From assembly GCF_004798865.1 (NCBI RefSeq), contig NW_025336114.1, forward strand, positions 1,302,001 through 1,366,000: DNA of 64,000 nucleotides. The letters run 5' to 3'. The stretch comes from Varanus komodoensis. Lineage: Eukaryota; Chordata; Lepidosauria; Squamata; Varanidae. Below, one piece after another: positions 18,956-29,964 of the stretch (its first letter is position 1; each line of letters starts with the position of its first letter). Below the pieces are notes generated by a model. That model saw nothing but the letters and a program-made list of their open reading frames with translations. It had not been told where the DNA came from and made no database searches. Both the position numbers and the translations under genes were made by a program.

Positions 18956-20062
18956 GCAGCGTCTTAGTGCCACTGCCAGGACAATGCTAGATACAATCCA
19001 GAAAAATTACATACGAATCACCAGAGATATCTTGGCGATCTGCACCATCCTGGGACCTTCCTGAATGAGACTTGTTCTGTTCTTTAAAATTACTTTTTTC
19101 AGCTCCATAAAGTGTATCCTTTCAATGCACAGGGCAGATTTCTTTACAAACTATCACAACTAAGCAGCTACATTCACCTGGTCCTAAATCTTGGTTGAGG
19201 GAAAAAACCCACCTATGAGAATTAATGAGCCTGGAACCAGCCCTAATTAGCTGTTCTGACACCATTTGAATTAATAATTATAAGTATACATTAGGCCTAC
19301 TCACAATATCATGAATATTTATCATGATCTGCAATCACACTGAAACCAAAAAGGCAAAAATACAGTGCAAGAACATATCATGGCAAACATTCTCTCTCAC
19401 ACTCAGTTCATTTATTGTAATTAGGCCGTCAAATCATATCTCATAGGATTACTCACGTCACCAAGCTTAGCATAGGAATAGCTAGTTTCTAAATACGAAA
19501 TTTTCTTTCTACTTTTTTGCATGATCTACTTACTGGGTTTCAGGGAATAATTAGATTGTAGCAAAAGTGCCTGAACATGCTGTTTCACATCAGTCCCCAC
19601 CCCAGGCTGAGGCTACAGAAATGTGTCTGTGGGAGGACAGGCCACAGAGCAGGCATTATCTCTTTCAGAAAGCTGTTTCAACACACTTTGATGTGATTTC
19701 ATAAGAGGCGTTCACGACCGTGTCTGTGGCCACCAGGCTGGGCAGCAGTGGTGTGAAAGATCTCTGCATTATTTGACCCAGCCATGCACAAAGTGGCTTT
19801 TATCTATCAAAGCCACCATGCAGGGCTCTCCTGTGCAAACCATTGTTAGAAGGCTCCATATCATATTTCAGTTGGTGCTCAGTGCCCAAAAACTTTACAA
19901 AGACTCCTTTTCTTTGACCTTTGCATAAGATTTTAAGCAAGCACAATGGATTTTATCCTTTGCCCTTTGCTAGGCCAGTAAATAAAGAGTAGGCCAGTAA
20001 CACATCATGTGGGTCAGTGGGGAGTAGATGGTACAGCTGGAAAAATAACATTGGTAAGATAC
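18956..20062. other. No recognised feature
   Basis: Ordinary sequence. The stretch 19590-19880 is less AT-rich and has no simple repeats, but no coding or repeat identity is visible. Confidence 0.4.
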
Positions 20063-20086
20063 GTGTGTGTGTGTGTGTGTGTGTGT
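20063..20086. repeat. (GT)n microsatellite
   Basis: About 12 uninterrupted GT units. Confidence 0.95.
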
Positions 20087-20239
20087 ACAGATGGCAAGAA
20101 GCAGTTGTCTAAGCATTCCAGGGCAATTCCAGCATTCCAGATCAAACAGCACTGCTGCTTCCCTCCTCATACAATCTCTGCTATCATCACCAATCTCAGA
20201 TTGGAGATAACACCAGAAATGCAAGTGGCAGAGACCACA

Positions 20240-20835
20240 GTTTGTGCTTCTCAGCACTGGGCAGCTCTTCCTTCCTGACCCCTTGATGCTCTCAGAGGGA
20301 GTGTACAACCCAGCTGGCACCAGGGGAGCCACTCCTCCCAGTACTGGCCAAGTCCACCAGTGTGCTGTTTGCTACACATTGGAGGAGGCAAGAGATGCAC
20401 AAAGGAGCTCTTGGCTGGTGGAAAAGTGGAGTGGCAAACAGCACCTAAAGCTGGGGACTCAGATGCTGCTGCAAGAGGTTGCTTCTCGTCCTTGCACCAG
20501 CTGAGGCACGAAGCTCTGTCCATTAGCTCATCATGAAGAAAGCAAACGTGGGGTTGGGGACAAGGAGCATCCATTCCCCGTGTGGCCAAGTCCAGTCATT
20601 CAGCCTCCAGAAGGCCTAGAGTGGGAAGGGGTGATTGGGTGCCCCACTGGAGATGTGATTGCACCCCAATATATGTGTATTCACAAGTGGAGCTTCCACC
20701 CTAGGATGATGGGAAGTGGCCTTATAGCAAGTCAGCGCATTGGGCCAGCAGCAGCAGATTGTCCAGAACAGCTGGCAACAGGCCTGCAGGATTCTGGGCA
20801 GGGGTTTTTCTCAGCTCTGCCTAGAGATGCCTGAG
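20240..20835. other. GC-richer block of unknown origin
   Basis: About 600 bp richer in G+C than its flanks, with overlapping open frames of 84-120 residues on both strands and no recognisable domain. No inverted ends or poly-A tail. Texture resembles the block at 12890-13395, though I see no clear alignment between them. Confidence 0.3.
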
Positions 20836-22904
20836 AACTTCTTCATGCAAATAAAGTGCACAGCCACTCAGTTACAGCCTGCCATCTCAAGCGAAGTAAA
20901 CCCATGAGACTGCTCCTTCAATGCACTTGCAGCCTGGAAAAACCTCAGCCAGAAACCAAAATGTTCATATAGAATCAGCTGCATGAATGAGCCCCTTTAA
21001 ACCTCCTTTCATGCTTAGGTTTTGATTTTTGAAATAAAGCCAGAGACTGGAAATGGTTTTTGGTTACCTGAGGTGCTTAAACCCCAAATCCTAACCTGCA
21101 TATACCTGGCTAAGCCTTAATCTAGATAAGTCTATATTTGACTTGGAATGAAGCAAGTAGTGATGAACTCCTGTCATCAGCTGAATGAGAAAATTCAACC
21201 AAAGATTTGATCAGTCAGAATGTGATGTCTTCTCCAAATACTGACCATTCCTGCTCATGCTTTCGCTGCCTTCCTTGTTTCACCTTGAAGATCTGGTAAA
21301 ACCTGAATTATGAATTCTTCAGACCTGCAATTACCTCACTATCTGGAATAATGTCACTTACTCAAGGACTAAAACTTGAGGGAAAGGTCCCTCAGGTGTT
21401 TCTGTCTCATGCCATTCTCTCCCACTTGTTCAAGAAATGAGCTAATGATGCTTTCTTTCACTTAGCCAGAATAGTGAAACTAGTAAAATAAACTTTGAAA
21501 GTCAAGCCATCCTGCATTTTCACACCATCCAGCAGATGTTGTTCTTTGCCAAAGAGAAGGCAGTTGAATTATTAATGGTTTCCAACAGCTCAGCTTGAAA
21601 TAATTTAGCATTTGAAAGAGAAAAGTCACTCTCATTATTCAAAGTGCAGAAACATTTTGGTTATTAAAAGTATTCTCCCACTTGAAGGAAAAAAAACCCT
21701 GTACAATTCATCTCCTTCTCTCCTGATACCAACAGGAGAACAAGAGGTGGGGGAGAGACACCCATGCATTTGCTGGAGGTTAATTGATAACATATAATAC
21801 AATGGATACATCCTCAGATTGCTTTTAAGCTCCAGACCTTTTTCATTTGTTCCTATGCTGTCTTTACAAGACATTTACTATTTGCAATAGGAGACTGCTT
21901 AATTTGTCCTGAGGTTTAAAGCAAGAGCTGGTCGTGTTTTTGCAGAGAATGGATTTTTAGATAAATGTAACACATTGGCAAAATCTGGATTGCCTTTCCC
22001 CAGAAGTGGCTGGATCACTGGGGAGGTGCCACTGGCATGAATGAATATAATTACTTCTTGTGTTTGCATGTCAGTGATCTCTGGAATGGTGGGAACTTTG
22101 GGCTAAAAGGTGAGGAACGTATGTAGGTAGGGCAGGAGGAAAGAGATTACGGATGTACTGTAGCTGATGGCCACCAAAATCGTACTTTTTAAAAACTAAG
22201 GCTCATCATTATCAAAATGAATGCCTGATGGCAGAAGCAAACATTACTCAAAAAGCAGAATATGCAGTGTGCTGTGTCCCTATGTTTATTTTTCTGTAAG
22301 CATGAATATTTTTCCCATAGCAGTGGAGTTAAAAATTGGTGATTATTATTACTCCCCCATCTTTCTTGCTCACTCACTCACTCCCACATGCACAACTAAC
22401 TTGTTTTTGTTTGCATCTTTACTGAGTTTACAAATCATTTTGTAGTGTATGTGTATTAAAAAAAAAGTAAAAACCACAGGGAACTGATGAAGCCAATTAT
22501 ATTCCCCAGCTATATGGCATATTTCCATACATTAGTTCAGTGGTTCTATTTTGATCTTCTGTAGTTTTCCAAAACATTTAACTTGATCCTTTGGCTGTAT
22601 ATTTTGTCATGAGCTGGAGATGAAACACTGGCATTTATAAAACATTCCGGGCAATGATGTATAAAGATAAAAGGGTGGAAGCATGGAAACATTCATCTTC
22701 ATTGGTGGTGGCTAGGAGACCCTCAAAGATCCAGTATAATTTCTAAGCATTAACAGAAGCAGTCATCGTAATTGTGATGAGTACAACTCAACTTTTGCTT
22801 GAATGAGATGTTCATGTCCAAAAGACACCACAGAAATGAGAAAGGATCAGGAGTGGAAATGGAAATGGTCAAGGATGTTGTGTTCTTTTCCTTCAAAGAA
22901 GCAT
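20836..22904. other. No recognised gene or named repeat
   Basis: Two kilobases of ordinary sequence with a short A-run at 22458-22466. Short open frames only. Confidence 0.4.
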
Positions 22905-23195
22905 GATAACATAAGAAGAGCCATGCTGGATCACACCAGTGGTCCACCATACACATGGTAGCCAATCCACTGCCCATAGGATCATTCAAGCAGGATGGGT
23001 GCAAGACCTCCACCTGTCCAAGCAACTCAGCAGCTGGTATATGCTGGCATGCCACTTCTGGAAAAGGAGGTAGCACTCAGGCAGCAATGCTAATATCCAC
23101 TGATGGCTTCTTCTCCTTCACGTATCTGTCCAATCCCCTTTTAAAGCCATCCAAATTGGTGGTCATCACCACTTCGTCTGGATGTCAATGGCCCT
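22905..23195 (-). mobile_element. CR1 LINE 3' end, antisense
   Basis: The plus strand begins 'acataagaagagccatgctg', the complement of the CR1 terminus ('cagcagggctcttcttatg'-type), then 'agcagctggtatatgctgg', then 'cttttaaagccatccaaatt' and 'ggtggtcatcacca'. Same layout as 26398-26680. 5'-truncated relic about 290 bp long. Confidence 0.85.
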
Positions 23196-23458
23196 CAAAA
23201 TAGCCCGCATGGGACAGATTTAATGGCAAACAAGAATGTCCTGAAAGCAACTCCACACAAATTAGCTGACTATATTGAAATTGTACCTGTGTATTTGGGT
23301 TGGAGGTAAGCTTCTGGTTAGGATTGTGGTTGGGGAAATTTGGGATCCTGTTCCTGTCCATGGGCTTAGAAATAGCTTCTTTTGAGCAAAAAGCTGTAGT
23401 GTCAAAAATAAGAGCTACCTTTGTCCATATTATTTGAATGTATAGGGGTTGAATAGAT
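23196..23458. other. No recognised feature
   Basis: Short spacer between a CR1 end and a Bov-B end; nothing recognised. Confidence 0.4.
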
Positions 23459-23953
23459 AAGCCAAGAAATTAGAAGACTGAAACCTAGAAGGCCATCACT
23501 GAAGGAACCAGAAAGGATCAGCAAGGATAAGGAGGTGTAACTGGAAACCAAGGCCATGATTATTCACCGGTGTGGCTGTGCAAGCTGGACAGTGAAAAAG
23601 GCTGAGAGGAAGAAAACTGATGCATTCAAAACATAGTCTGAAGGAAAGGTTTGAGAATATCCTGGGTCCCAGATCAAACTGAGCTAGAACTTTTCCTGAA
23701 AACAAAAATGACAAAATTGAAGCTGTCATAGTTCATGAGAAGGCAAAACTCACAAGAAAAGACAATAGGAAAGGTGAAAGGCAGAAGGAGTGGAAGGCCA
23801 GCTCAGAGATGGATCAGTTTCATATAGGAAACCACAGCCCTGAGTTTACAAGAGCAGAGCAGGGCTGTCAAGGACAGTTCATTTTGGAGGAGGGTCATTC
23901 AAAGGGTTGCCGTAAGTCAGAGTTGACTTGACAGCACTCAACAACAAGAAATT
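23459..23953 (+). mobile_element. Bov-B LINE 3' end, sense
   Basis: Parallels 18310-18955: 'gcaagctggacagtgaaaa', 'catgagaaggcaaaactc', 'aggtgaaaggcagaagg', 'aagagcagagcagggctg', 'cattttggagg' and the terminus 'gttgacttgacagcactcaa'. Encodes the C-terminal remnant of the RTE-type ORF2 and the short UTR, with frame breaks. This copy lacks the nested L2 tail, which confirms where Bov-B sequence should run on. Confidence 0.85.
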
Positions 23954-24296
23954 GCATTGCCTTTTTAATAACGTTATGAAATAATAATTAAGTCACTGAT
24001 AAAGAAACTGAGGGGGTGAGGGATTTTTTACCAGACTTCAGCTAGGATCTCAGGTATTTCATAGAAAGCAAAATAGGTCATGTAAGCCTGAACTCTCCCC
24101 ATCCCTCTACTAGACTTTAGAGGTACTCAAGAACTCCCTCACATGCTCAATGAATTCATGAGGTAGTAGAAAGTTACCTGATAGCCAAGCCCCATTCGTA
24201 TCAGTATACCTGCTAGCCATGCTTACACAGCTGAGTTTTCAGCCTAGATGATACAGGGTCCTACAAAGAAGACTGCCATGAAAAGACAAGCATAGG
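23954..24296. other. No recognised feature
   Basis: Ordinary sequence between Bov-B and a SINE relic. Confidence 0.4.
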
Positions 24297-24432
24297 CTCA
24301 TTGGCTGGCCCAGAGTCAAACAGTGTGCTTCATGGCTGAATAGAGACTAGCACCTGGGTCCTCAGCTGGTCCCCAGGTCCCCACACTGGCTCTCCGGGAA
24401 GTTTTGGGCCAGTCACAAAAGAAATGCTACTC
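24297..24432 (-). mobile_element. Degraded tRNA-derived SINE, antisense
   Basis: 'ggctggcccagagtcaaac', 'gtgcttcatggctgaatag' and 'cccacactggctctc' follow the antisense order of the SINE family better seen at 43448-43681. Just after the head, 'ttttgggccagtcacaaa' (24402) resembles the sense strand of the SINE core, so a second, inverted fragment may adjoin it. Confidence 0.55.
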
Positions 24433-24629
24433 TGTTAGATTTCCCTGGCAATTTTCTTTCCACTTAAATGTATATTAATTCTGATAACATGACGGCCACT
24501 GTTTCCATCTGGCCGAACATTTATATCTCATACTATATCCTGTAGAACAACAGTTAGGATTAACACCAGGGCCACCTCTAGGTCCAAATATAGGGTTCCA
24601 TGACCAACTATTCTAGAGCATCAAGAAAT

Positions 24630-25040
24630 GTATGACTGGAACATGCATTCCTCCAGTCAAAGTGGGGGTACTTGAATGCACCTATTATTACAGCGATTCC
24701 TTATTTTGAGGCTTTCCTGATTTCATTTCCCATCTCAAGAACAACTTCAGCATTCTGGTCTGGGGGCAATAAACTTTCCTCTAGTACTAAATTCATTTTA
24801 GAGCCTGATATTGTCACCCACCACACACATATAGAGGAGACTGTGCCTTTCAGGTTTTCCAGTCTGCCTGTCCCTCTGCCTTCTTTGATGAACATAGTAA
24901 CACCTCCTTTAGTATGAACTTCCCTGTCCTCACTTTAGAGTTTTATCCAGAGTTGAACACTGTTTCTCTCATTCTACCAGGTTTCTATAATGCCCCAAAC
25001 ATGTAATTTCTCCTTTAAACCAGGCATTCCAACTTTTCTT
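24630..25040 (-). mobile_element. CR1 LINE endonuclease-domain fragment, antisense
   Basis: On the minus strand the peptide series 'IIETW', then 'GGVTMFIKEG', then 'ESLLPPDQNAEVVLEMGNE' follows the CR1 ORF2 endonuclease order (xETWW..., GGVALYVRE, YRPPDQ...). Those belong to the N-terminal AP-like endonuclease, so this is an internal piece and not the usual 3' end. Stops and shifts break it; inactive. The minus-strand open frame 24701-24895 is its best-preserved part. Confidence 0.75.
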
Positions 25041-25954
25041 TCCCAACTTGAAGGTTTATGTCATTTACATAGAAACACCTATACACAGTGTCGCTTCCAG
25101 TTGTTTCTGGCATGTGTATCTTCTGCTATGGTAGAAGTGCATTTTCTGTACACCTAGTCTGTCCTTCTTCTGCTATGGCACTTAGAATTCTTTGACTGGC
25201 TATGAGATTCATTGTATTATCAAGAGATTAAGATTGAGAGCAATATTTTGGCATTAGTGATGCCCAGGAATTGTGTGAGCAGATAGCAAGTGTGTGTGTT
25301 CGTGAGACTTCTCATCATTGTTGTTACCATACCACACTTCTAAAATGAGAGTTTAAACTTTTCTGACATCTCACCAATCAAATTAAAGCAAGAATGGGAA
25401 GAATAATGGGAATGGGAAAGCTTTCAAAGAAATAATGAGAACAGATAGGGAAGCTAAATCCTGTTCCTTTGCCTCTTCCACTCCAATACTTTATTCCAGT
25501 CCCTGGTGTACATCTAAACCTGGGGCTAATAGCATTGCTGTGTTGCACAGGCAACAGGTTTAGATTGCTGTTAGAATGGCTATTAGGCTACGAGAAGTAA
25601 AACAAAACAAAACAAAGTACAATTGTGGAACACCTTTCCCAGTTTCCAAGCAGTAGCAACAGTTTGTGTGTGCGGATGTATTTCTGCTGCTGCATACCTT
25701 TCTTAGGCTGCAGTCCACTGCCCTGCGCCTACATGCATACGAACCTGCAAGCTCAGAATTCACAAGACCTTGGTGCAGGGACTTCAACAAATCCTGTGTG
25801 CCCCTTCCTCAATTATGTCGGGAAGGCACAGGATTAGTCCCTTAGTATAAAAGGACAAGGAAAGCACAGACATTTCAGTTCAGTTCAGTTTTGCTAAGAC
25901 TTTTCTAAACTGTGCAAAGTTCTCAGTATTCAGGACAAAAAAGCAGGGACAAAA
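25041..25954. other. No recognised feature
   Basis: May include some further CR1 sequence at its left edge. Minor AACAA-type runs at 25600. No gene. Confidence 0.35.
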
Positions 25955-26330
25955 ACCTGAGATGAAAGCTGATGGATTAGTTCATCCAGGCCTTGAGGTT
26001 TGAGTGCTTAGTCCTTAAAAGTCTGGGGTTGAATTTCTGAATATTTAATTGTGTTAGCGGTGAATTAGGGTTGCCAGCTCTTTTTTCTACAGGTTTCTCA
26101 TATTTAACAGCTACATAGCAGGCAGATACATAATGGTTCTAAATGGATTTGGTCAGCAGAGATAGAGGAGCCTGCCTGTTCACTTTATACCTATAAAATG
26201 CTATTCAAATATACACAGTTCACATTTGGGAGACAAAGAACTTGAGATTTCAAACCAACAAACAAACAAGCAAGGCTTGAATTGGGATAAAGGAAACCAG
26301 ACAGATCCACCCACCCTAGTTGGGATTATG
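25955..26330 (-). repeat. Unassigned interspersed repeat, copy A
   Basis: Shares ordered blocks with 38960-39320: 'ccttaaaagtctggggtt' against 'cctaaaagtctgggtatg', a central 'ctttttt.ctacagg' zone, and 'agacaaagaacttgagattt', which is identical in both. Landmarks lie about 205 bp apart in each. In the minus frame both give ISSSLSPxCE. I do not recognise the family. It directly precedes an antisense CR1 end. Confidence 0.65.
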
Positions 26331-26397
26331 GGGAAAGCATTGGTCAGACCTGATGTCCAGATGCACCAAGAAATCAGGCAGCATCTCCATCTATGCA

Positions 26398-27122
26398 AAC
26401 ATTACAAGAGTCCTGATAGATCAGACCAATGGTCCATCTAGTCCAGCTTTCAGGTCAGACAGTGGCCAACAAGACTCCACAGGAAACCCACAGACAGGAT
26501 ATGACAGTAGGAGTACACTTCTGTCTACATTCCCCAGCAACTGGTGTACATAGGCGTACTGACTCTGCTACTGGAGCTAGCCCATAGTCATCAGGACTAG
26601 CACAGCCATTGAGGTATTCCATGCCCAATGCCCCTTTCAAGCCATCCAAATTAGTGGCCATCATGGCATCTCATGAACTCATATAGCTATGCATTGAATG
26701 AAGAAGAGCATCCTTTTCTGTGTCCTGAATTTCCACCAGTCAGTTTCATGGGACCCCCCCCCCCACATTCTAGTATCATGAAAAAGCAAAAAAGTCTCCT
26801 TATCCACTTTCTCCACGTCATGCATAATTTTGTGCACCATTATCATGTCTCTCCTTACCTTCTTCTAAACTAAGCAATCCCAGATTTTGTAACCTTCTAT
26901 GACAAGGAAGTTGCTCCAAGCATTTCATCATGTTGGTTGACATTTTCTGCACCTCTTCCAACTCTATAATATCCTTTTGCAGGTGCAGTGAGCAGAAAGG
27001 TACCCAGGATTCTAAGTGTGGCCTCAGCTTTGATTTGTAAAAATGAATTATGACCTTGACAGTTTTCCCTTTAGTGCCTTTTGTTGATTTTGCCTAATAT
27101 GGAGTTTGACTTTTGGGGGATA

Positions 27123-27174
<52 letters not shown>

Positions 27175-27222
27175 TTGCTTCAGAATTCATCACTGTATAC
27201 TTGCTCACACTTAACCACATTT
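26398..27222 (-). mobile_element. CR1 LINE 3' half, antisense, with a (TTA)n expansion
   Basis: Plus-strand landmarks in order: 'acattacaagagtcctgata' (3' terminus), 'ccagcaactggtgtacat', 'caagccatccaaattagtgg', 'gtgcaccattatcatgtctc', 'actctataatatcctttt', then (TTA)n, then 'catcactgtatacttgctca'. This is the CR1 3' UTR and distal ORF2 in reverse order. The peptide content is broken. The C-run at 26754-26764 and the (TTA)n are later expansions. Confidence 0.85.
27124..27174. repeat. (TTA)n microsatellite
   Basis: About 17 TTA units inside an antisense CR1. Confidence 0.95.
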
Positions 27223-27480
27223 ATACAACCACATGGATAGTTGGGCTTCCATCACTGAAGATTATGCAAAATTATCCTTAATAATAGTAATGTATTTTGT
27301 TATACATAAAACATATGAGTTTAATAATATAAATGTATTCATTTTAACAGTCATTCAAATCTCATGTAGTAAAACTGTAATACTTTATTTTGTAAAGATA
27401 CATACACACACAATAAGTGCCTCTGTTTTTTTGTTTTTTGTTTTTTTCAAATTTACAATATATATTTTTTTAATCTAATA
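27223..27480. other. AT-rich segment separating two CR1 stretches
   Basis: Very AT-rich with T-runs and a short CA tract (27400-27413). The CR1 motif just before it (27186-27222) recurs just after it (27505-27541), so it may be filler between two independent CR1 insertions or part of a duplication. Confidence 0.4.
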
Positions 27481-27668
27481 TTTTAAGTGGGGATTCTTTG
27501 ACCCTAGATGCATCACTTTACACTTGCTTACATTGAACCGTATTTGCCAGTTTAATTCCCAGTCTCCCGGCCTGAAGAGATCCTTTTGGAATGCCTCACA
27601 ATCCCTCATGGTTTTAACACCAATAATATGGTGTTACCAGCAATTTGGTTGCTCACAACTCACTTCTA
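27481..27668 (-). mobile_element. CR1 LINE ORF2 segment, antisense (left of nested copy)
   Basis: 'tgcatcactttacacttgct', 'acattgaaccgtatttgcc', 'agagatccttttggaatgc' and 'ctcacaatccctcatgg' follow antisense CR1 ORF2 order. The run stops near 27668 where a sense CR1 begins, and picks up again at 28338. Confidence 0.8.
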
Positions 27669-28337
27669 ATTGTCCCTATCTTCAAATGGGTACCAGGGAG
27701 ATTCTGAGAGCTACAGACTTGTTATTCTGGCATCAATCCCTGAGAAAATTCTGGAACAGATAATAAATCAAGCACTTCAAAATAAGAACAAATTCTGCCA
27801 AACCAACTGGAGCTCATGTTTTGATCAGGTAACATCCTTTGGAGTTCATTAATAGAAATATACTATAAATATACTATATAGAAATATATAGTAATAGCAG
27901 TACTATATGAGGTACTGCTTCTCCTCTATTCAGTACTAGTTTGGCCCAATCTTGACTACTATGTCCATTTGTGAGCACCATACATCAAGAAAGATGCAGA
28001 CAAGCTGGAGAGAGTTCAGAGGAGAGCAACAAAGATGATCAGAGCTCTGGAAACAAGCCTTATGAGGAAAGATTGAAAGAACTGAGCATGTTTATCCTGG
28101 AAAACTGAGGGAAATATAGCACTTAAAACACTTAAAAGGAAAAGCTTCCTTACTGTTAGAGCAGTACAGCAATGCAACCAGTTACCTAAGGAGGTCATGG
28201 TATCTCCAGCATTACAGGCATTCAAGGGCACCTAACAGACAGCCATCTGTTAGGGATGCTTAAACCTGGACTCCTGCACTGAGCAGACTATTGGACTCAA
28301 TGGCCCTGTAAGCCCCTTTCAACTCTACTATTCTATG
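27669..28337 (+). mobile_element. CR1 LINE 3' part, sense, nested within an antisense CR1
   Basis: Opens in the reverse transcriptase ('LVILASIPEKILEQIINQAL', like CR1 (P)VSLTSIPGKIMEQIL), then jumps to the 3' region: 'ttgtgagcaccatacatc', 'gagagttcagaggagagc', 'cttccttactgttagagc', 'ggatgcttaaacctggac', ending 'caactctactattctatga', the classic CR1 terminus with ATTCTATGA. The middle of the RT is missing. Flanked on both sides by the same antisense CR1. Confidence 0.85.
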
Positions 28338-29050
28338 AGCATATTGATTCCAGATCACTGGTTGCAGTGCAGATCCCTGTGGGACCCCACTGTTTATACC
28401 CATCAACTGAGTTAACTTGTCACTTATTCTTACTGTCTTTGTTTTCTTTAACAAGTTACTGATCCAGAAGAGGAGCTCCTCTCTTATTCCATTACTGCTA
28501 AGTTTGCTAAGGAGTCTTTGGTAAGAGACCTTGTTGAAAGCCTTTTGGAAGTCCAAAAAAATTGTTTACTGGAGCATCTCCATCCACACGCTTACTGATG
28601 CTCTCACAAAACTCTGAGGTTGGTTAGACACAACTTGTCTTTGTGAAAGCCAGGTGGTTTTTCCCACCCAGCAAGCCTTGCCCTCCTATATGTCAAATAA
28701 TTTTATCTTTAATAAGACTTTCAACCAATTTACCAGAACAGATATTAAGTTAATCAGATTCCCCGATTCCACCTTATAAGATCAGTAATTTCATATTTGA
28801 GTTCCTTATGAACTCTAGAATGCAAATAAACTGGACTTTTCAGTTTTTCAAAAAGGTTGAGAACTTCATCTTTTCTCGTCATTACTTGCCCAAGTACTTC
28901 AGACTCCCTTCCTGAAATATGACTTTTCATGGTACCTGCCATATATCTTCTGTAGTGAAGACAGATGAAAAGGCTTCATTCATCTTCTCCATGATCTCCT
29001 TATCCTCTTTTATTACTTTTGAACTCGATTTTTAATTACCTGAAAGATAT
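28338..29050 (-). mobile_element. CR1 LINE reverse-transcriptase region, antisense (right of nested copy)
   Basis: 'gtgcagatccctgtgggac' begins the antisense stretch. On the minus strand 28260-28556 gives MDFQKAFNKVSYQRLL (the RT motif with F.KAFD.V.H), then SNGIREELLFWISNLLK and SGVPQGSALQPVIW, RT palm motifs 3 and 4. The region up to 29050 continues upstream in ORF2 ('aaataattttatctttaata', 'ttcaaccaatttaccag'). The KAFN residue differs from the usual KAFD, so the first catalytic aspartate is lost. Confidence 0.9.
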
Positions 29051-29084
29051 TATTGAGTTCTGATTGTTTTTATTGCTTTTATTA

Positions 29085-29222
29085 GGACAGCCTTCTCCAA
29101 CTGGTACCTTTGAGAGTTGGTGGACTACTAATCCCATTATTTCCATGGTTATTGACTGTTTTGGCTGGGAATGGTGGGTTCAACATATCTGAAGAAAGCC
29201 AGGTTAGGGAAGGCTGCATTGT
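29085..29222. mobile_element. Palindromic MITE-like element
   Basis: Left end 'acagccttctccaactgg', then 'ggactactaatcccatta'; right end 'ggttagggaaggctgcatt'. Left and right ends are complementary (CAGCCTTCYCCAACYTGG with its inverse), with inner arms of 'ggactacaactccca' type. This is a very common sauropsid palindromic repeat; other copies here are at 47731-47832, 45608-45695 and an end at 46551-46574. No coding capacity. Confidence 0.7.
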
Positions 29223-29964
29223 GATGTTTAACAAGGTAATATGTTGAGTGCCTTTGGGGGAAGGTATAAAGTGACGTAAATGTTTTCAAATAAGTGGGGA
29301 AGAGAGAGAGAGAAGCCATGCCGAGTGGCAAAATAAGTCAAGATTAAGTACTGATGTCCAGTAAAACTTCCCGATGGATTGTGCTATTTTTTGGCAGTAT
29401 GGTAATTCACTACACTGAAGAAGACATGCTAAGGGTTAATTGGCAAAGTGCATCTGCATTTCCTTGGGAAGATGAATTGGTCTTTCGAAGCACCAGACAA
29501 TCAAAGTGACCTTTCCGGTGAAGAGAGACAAGGATATTCCTTCTCTCCTGTTGTTTTCCTTCCAGATTGTATTTGGAATGTGCATTGCACCTTTCCATAG
29601 ATATTGTTCTTGATAGGGAAACATTGATAAGCAAGCCAAGGACAGAGGCACATTTTCGCTTACAGTCACTGATAATGGCAATAGTAAATATTTTATTCCC
29701 CTCATTTCTGAAGTAGTAGTGGAATTTAATTTTTCTTTTAAAGGAGAAGAAGAAGTGATTGGGTGAACTAAGATGGTTCTGAAGGACACAAGTCCAGAGC
29801 GTTTCAAGAAAAGGTGAACAGAATAACTTTCATGAAAAAGAACAAGAGCAAACCCATTAGGAGAAATCTTTTCATGGGTTGTTGCATCTCTAGAGAGACT
29901 TATTTCACTATAAATGCAAATTGGCAAAATTACATATATTTCTTAATTAAAGCATCACCATGTA
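29223..29964. other. No recognised feature; contains the longest ORF without known domain
   Basis: A 163-residue minus-strand open frame (29436-29927) crosses it. It has no domain, signal or codon pattern I recognise and no splice context. I regard it as chance in a region with few stops. Confidence 0.4.

Noticed and set aside
29436-29927. 163-residue minus-strand open frame
   Set aside because: No domain, signal or splice context that I recognise, no conserved partner, and composition is ordinary; length alone is within chance for 64 kb read in six frames.
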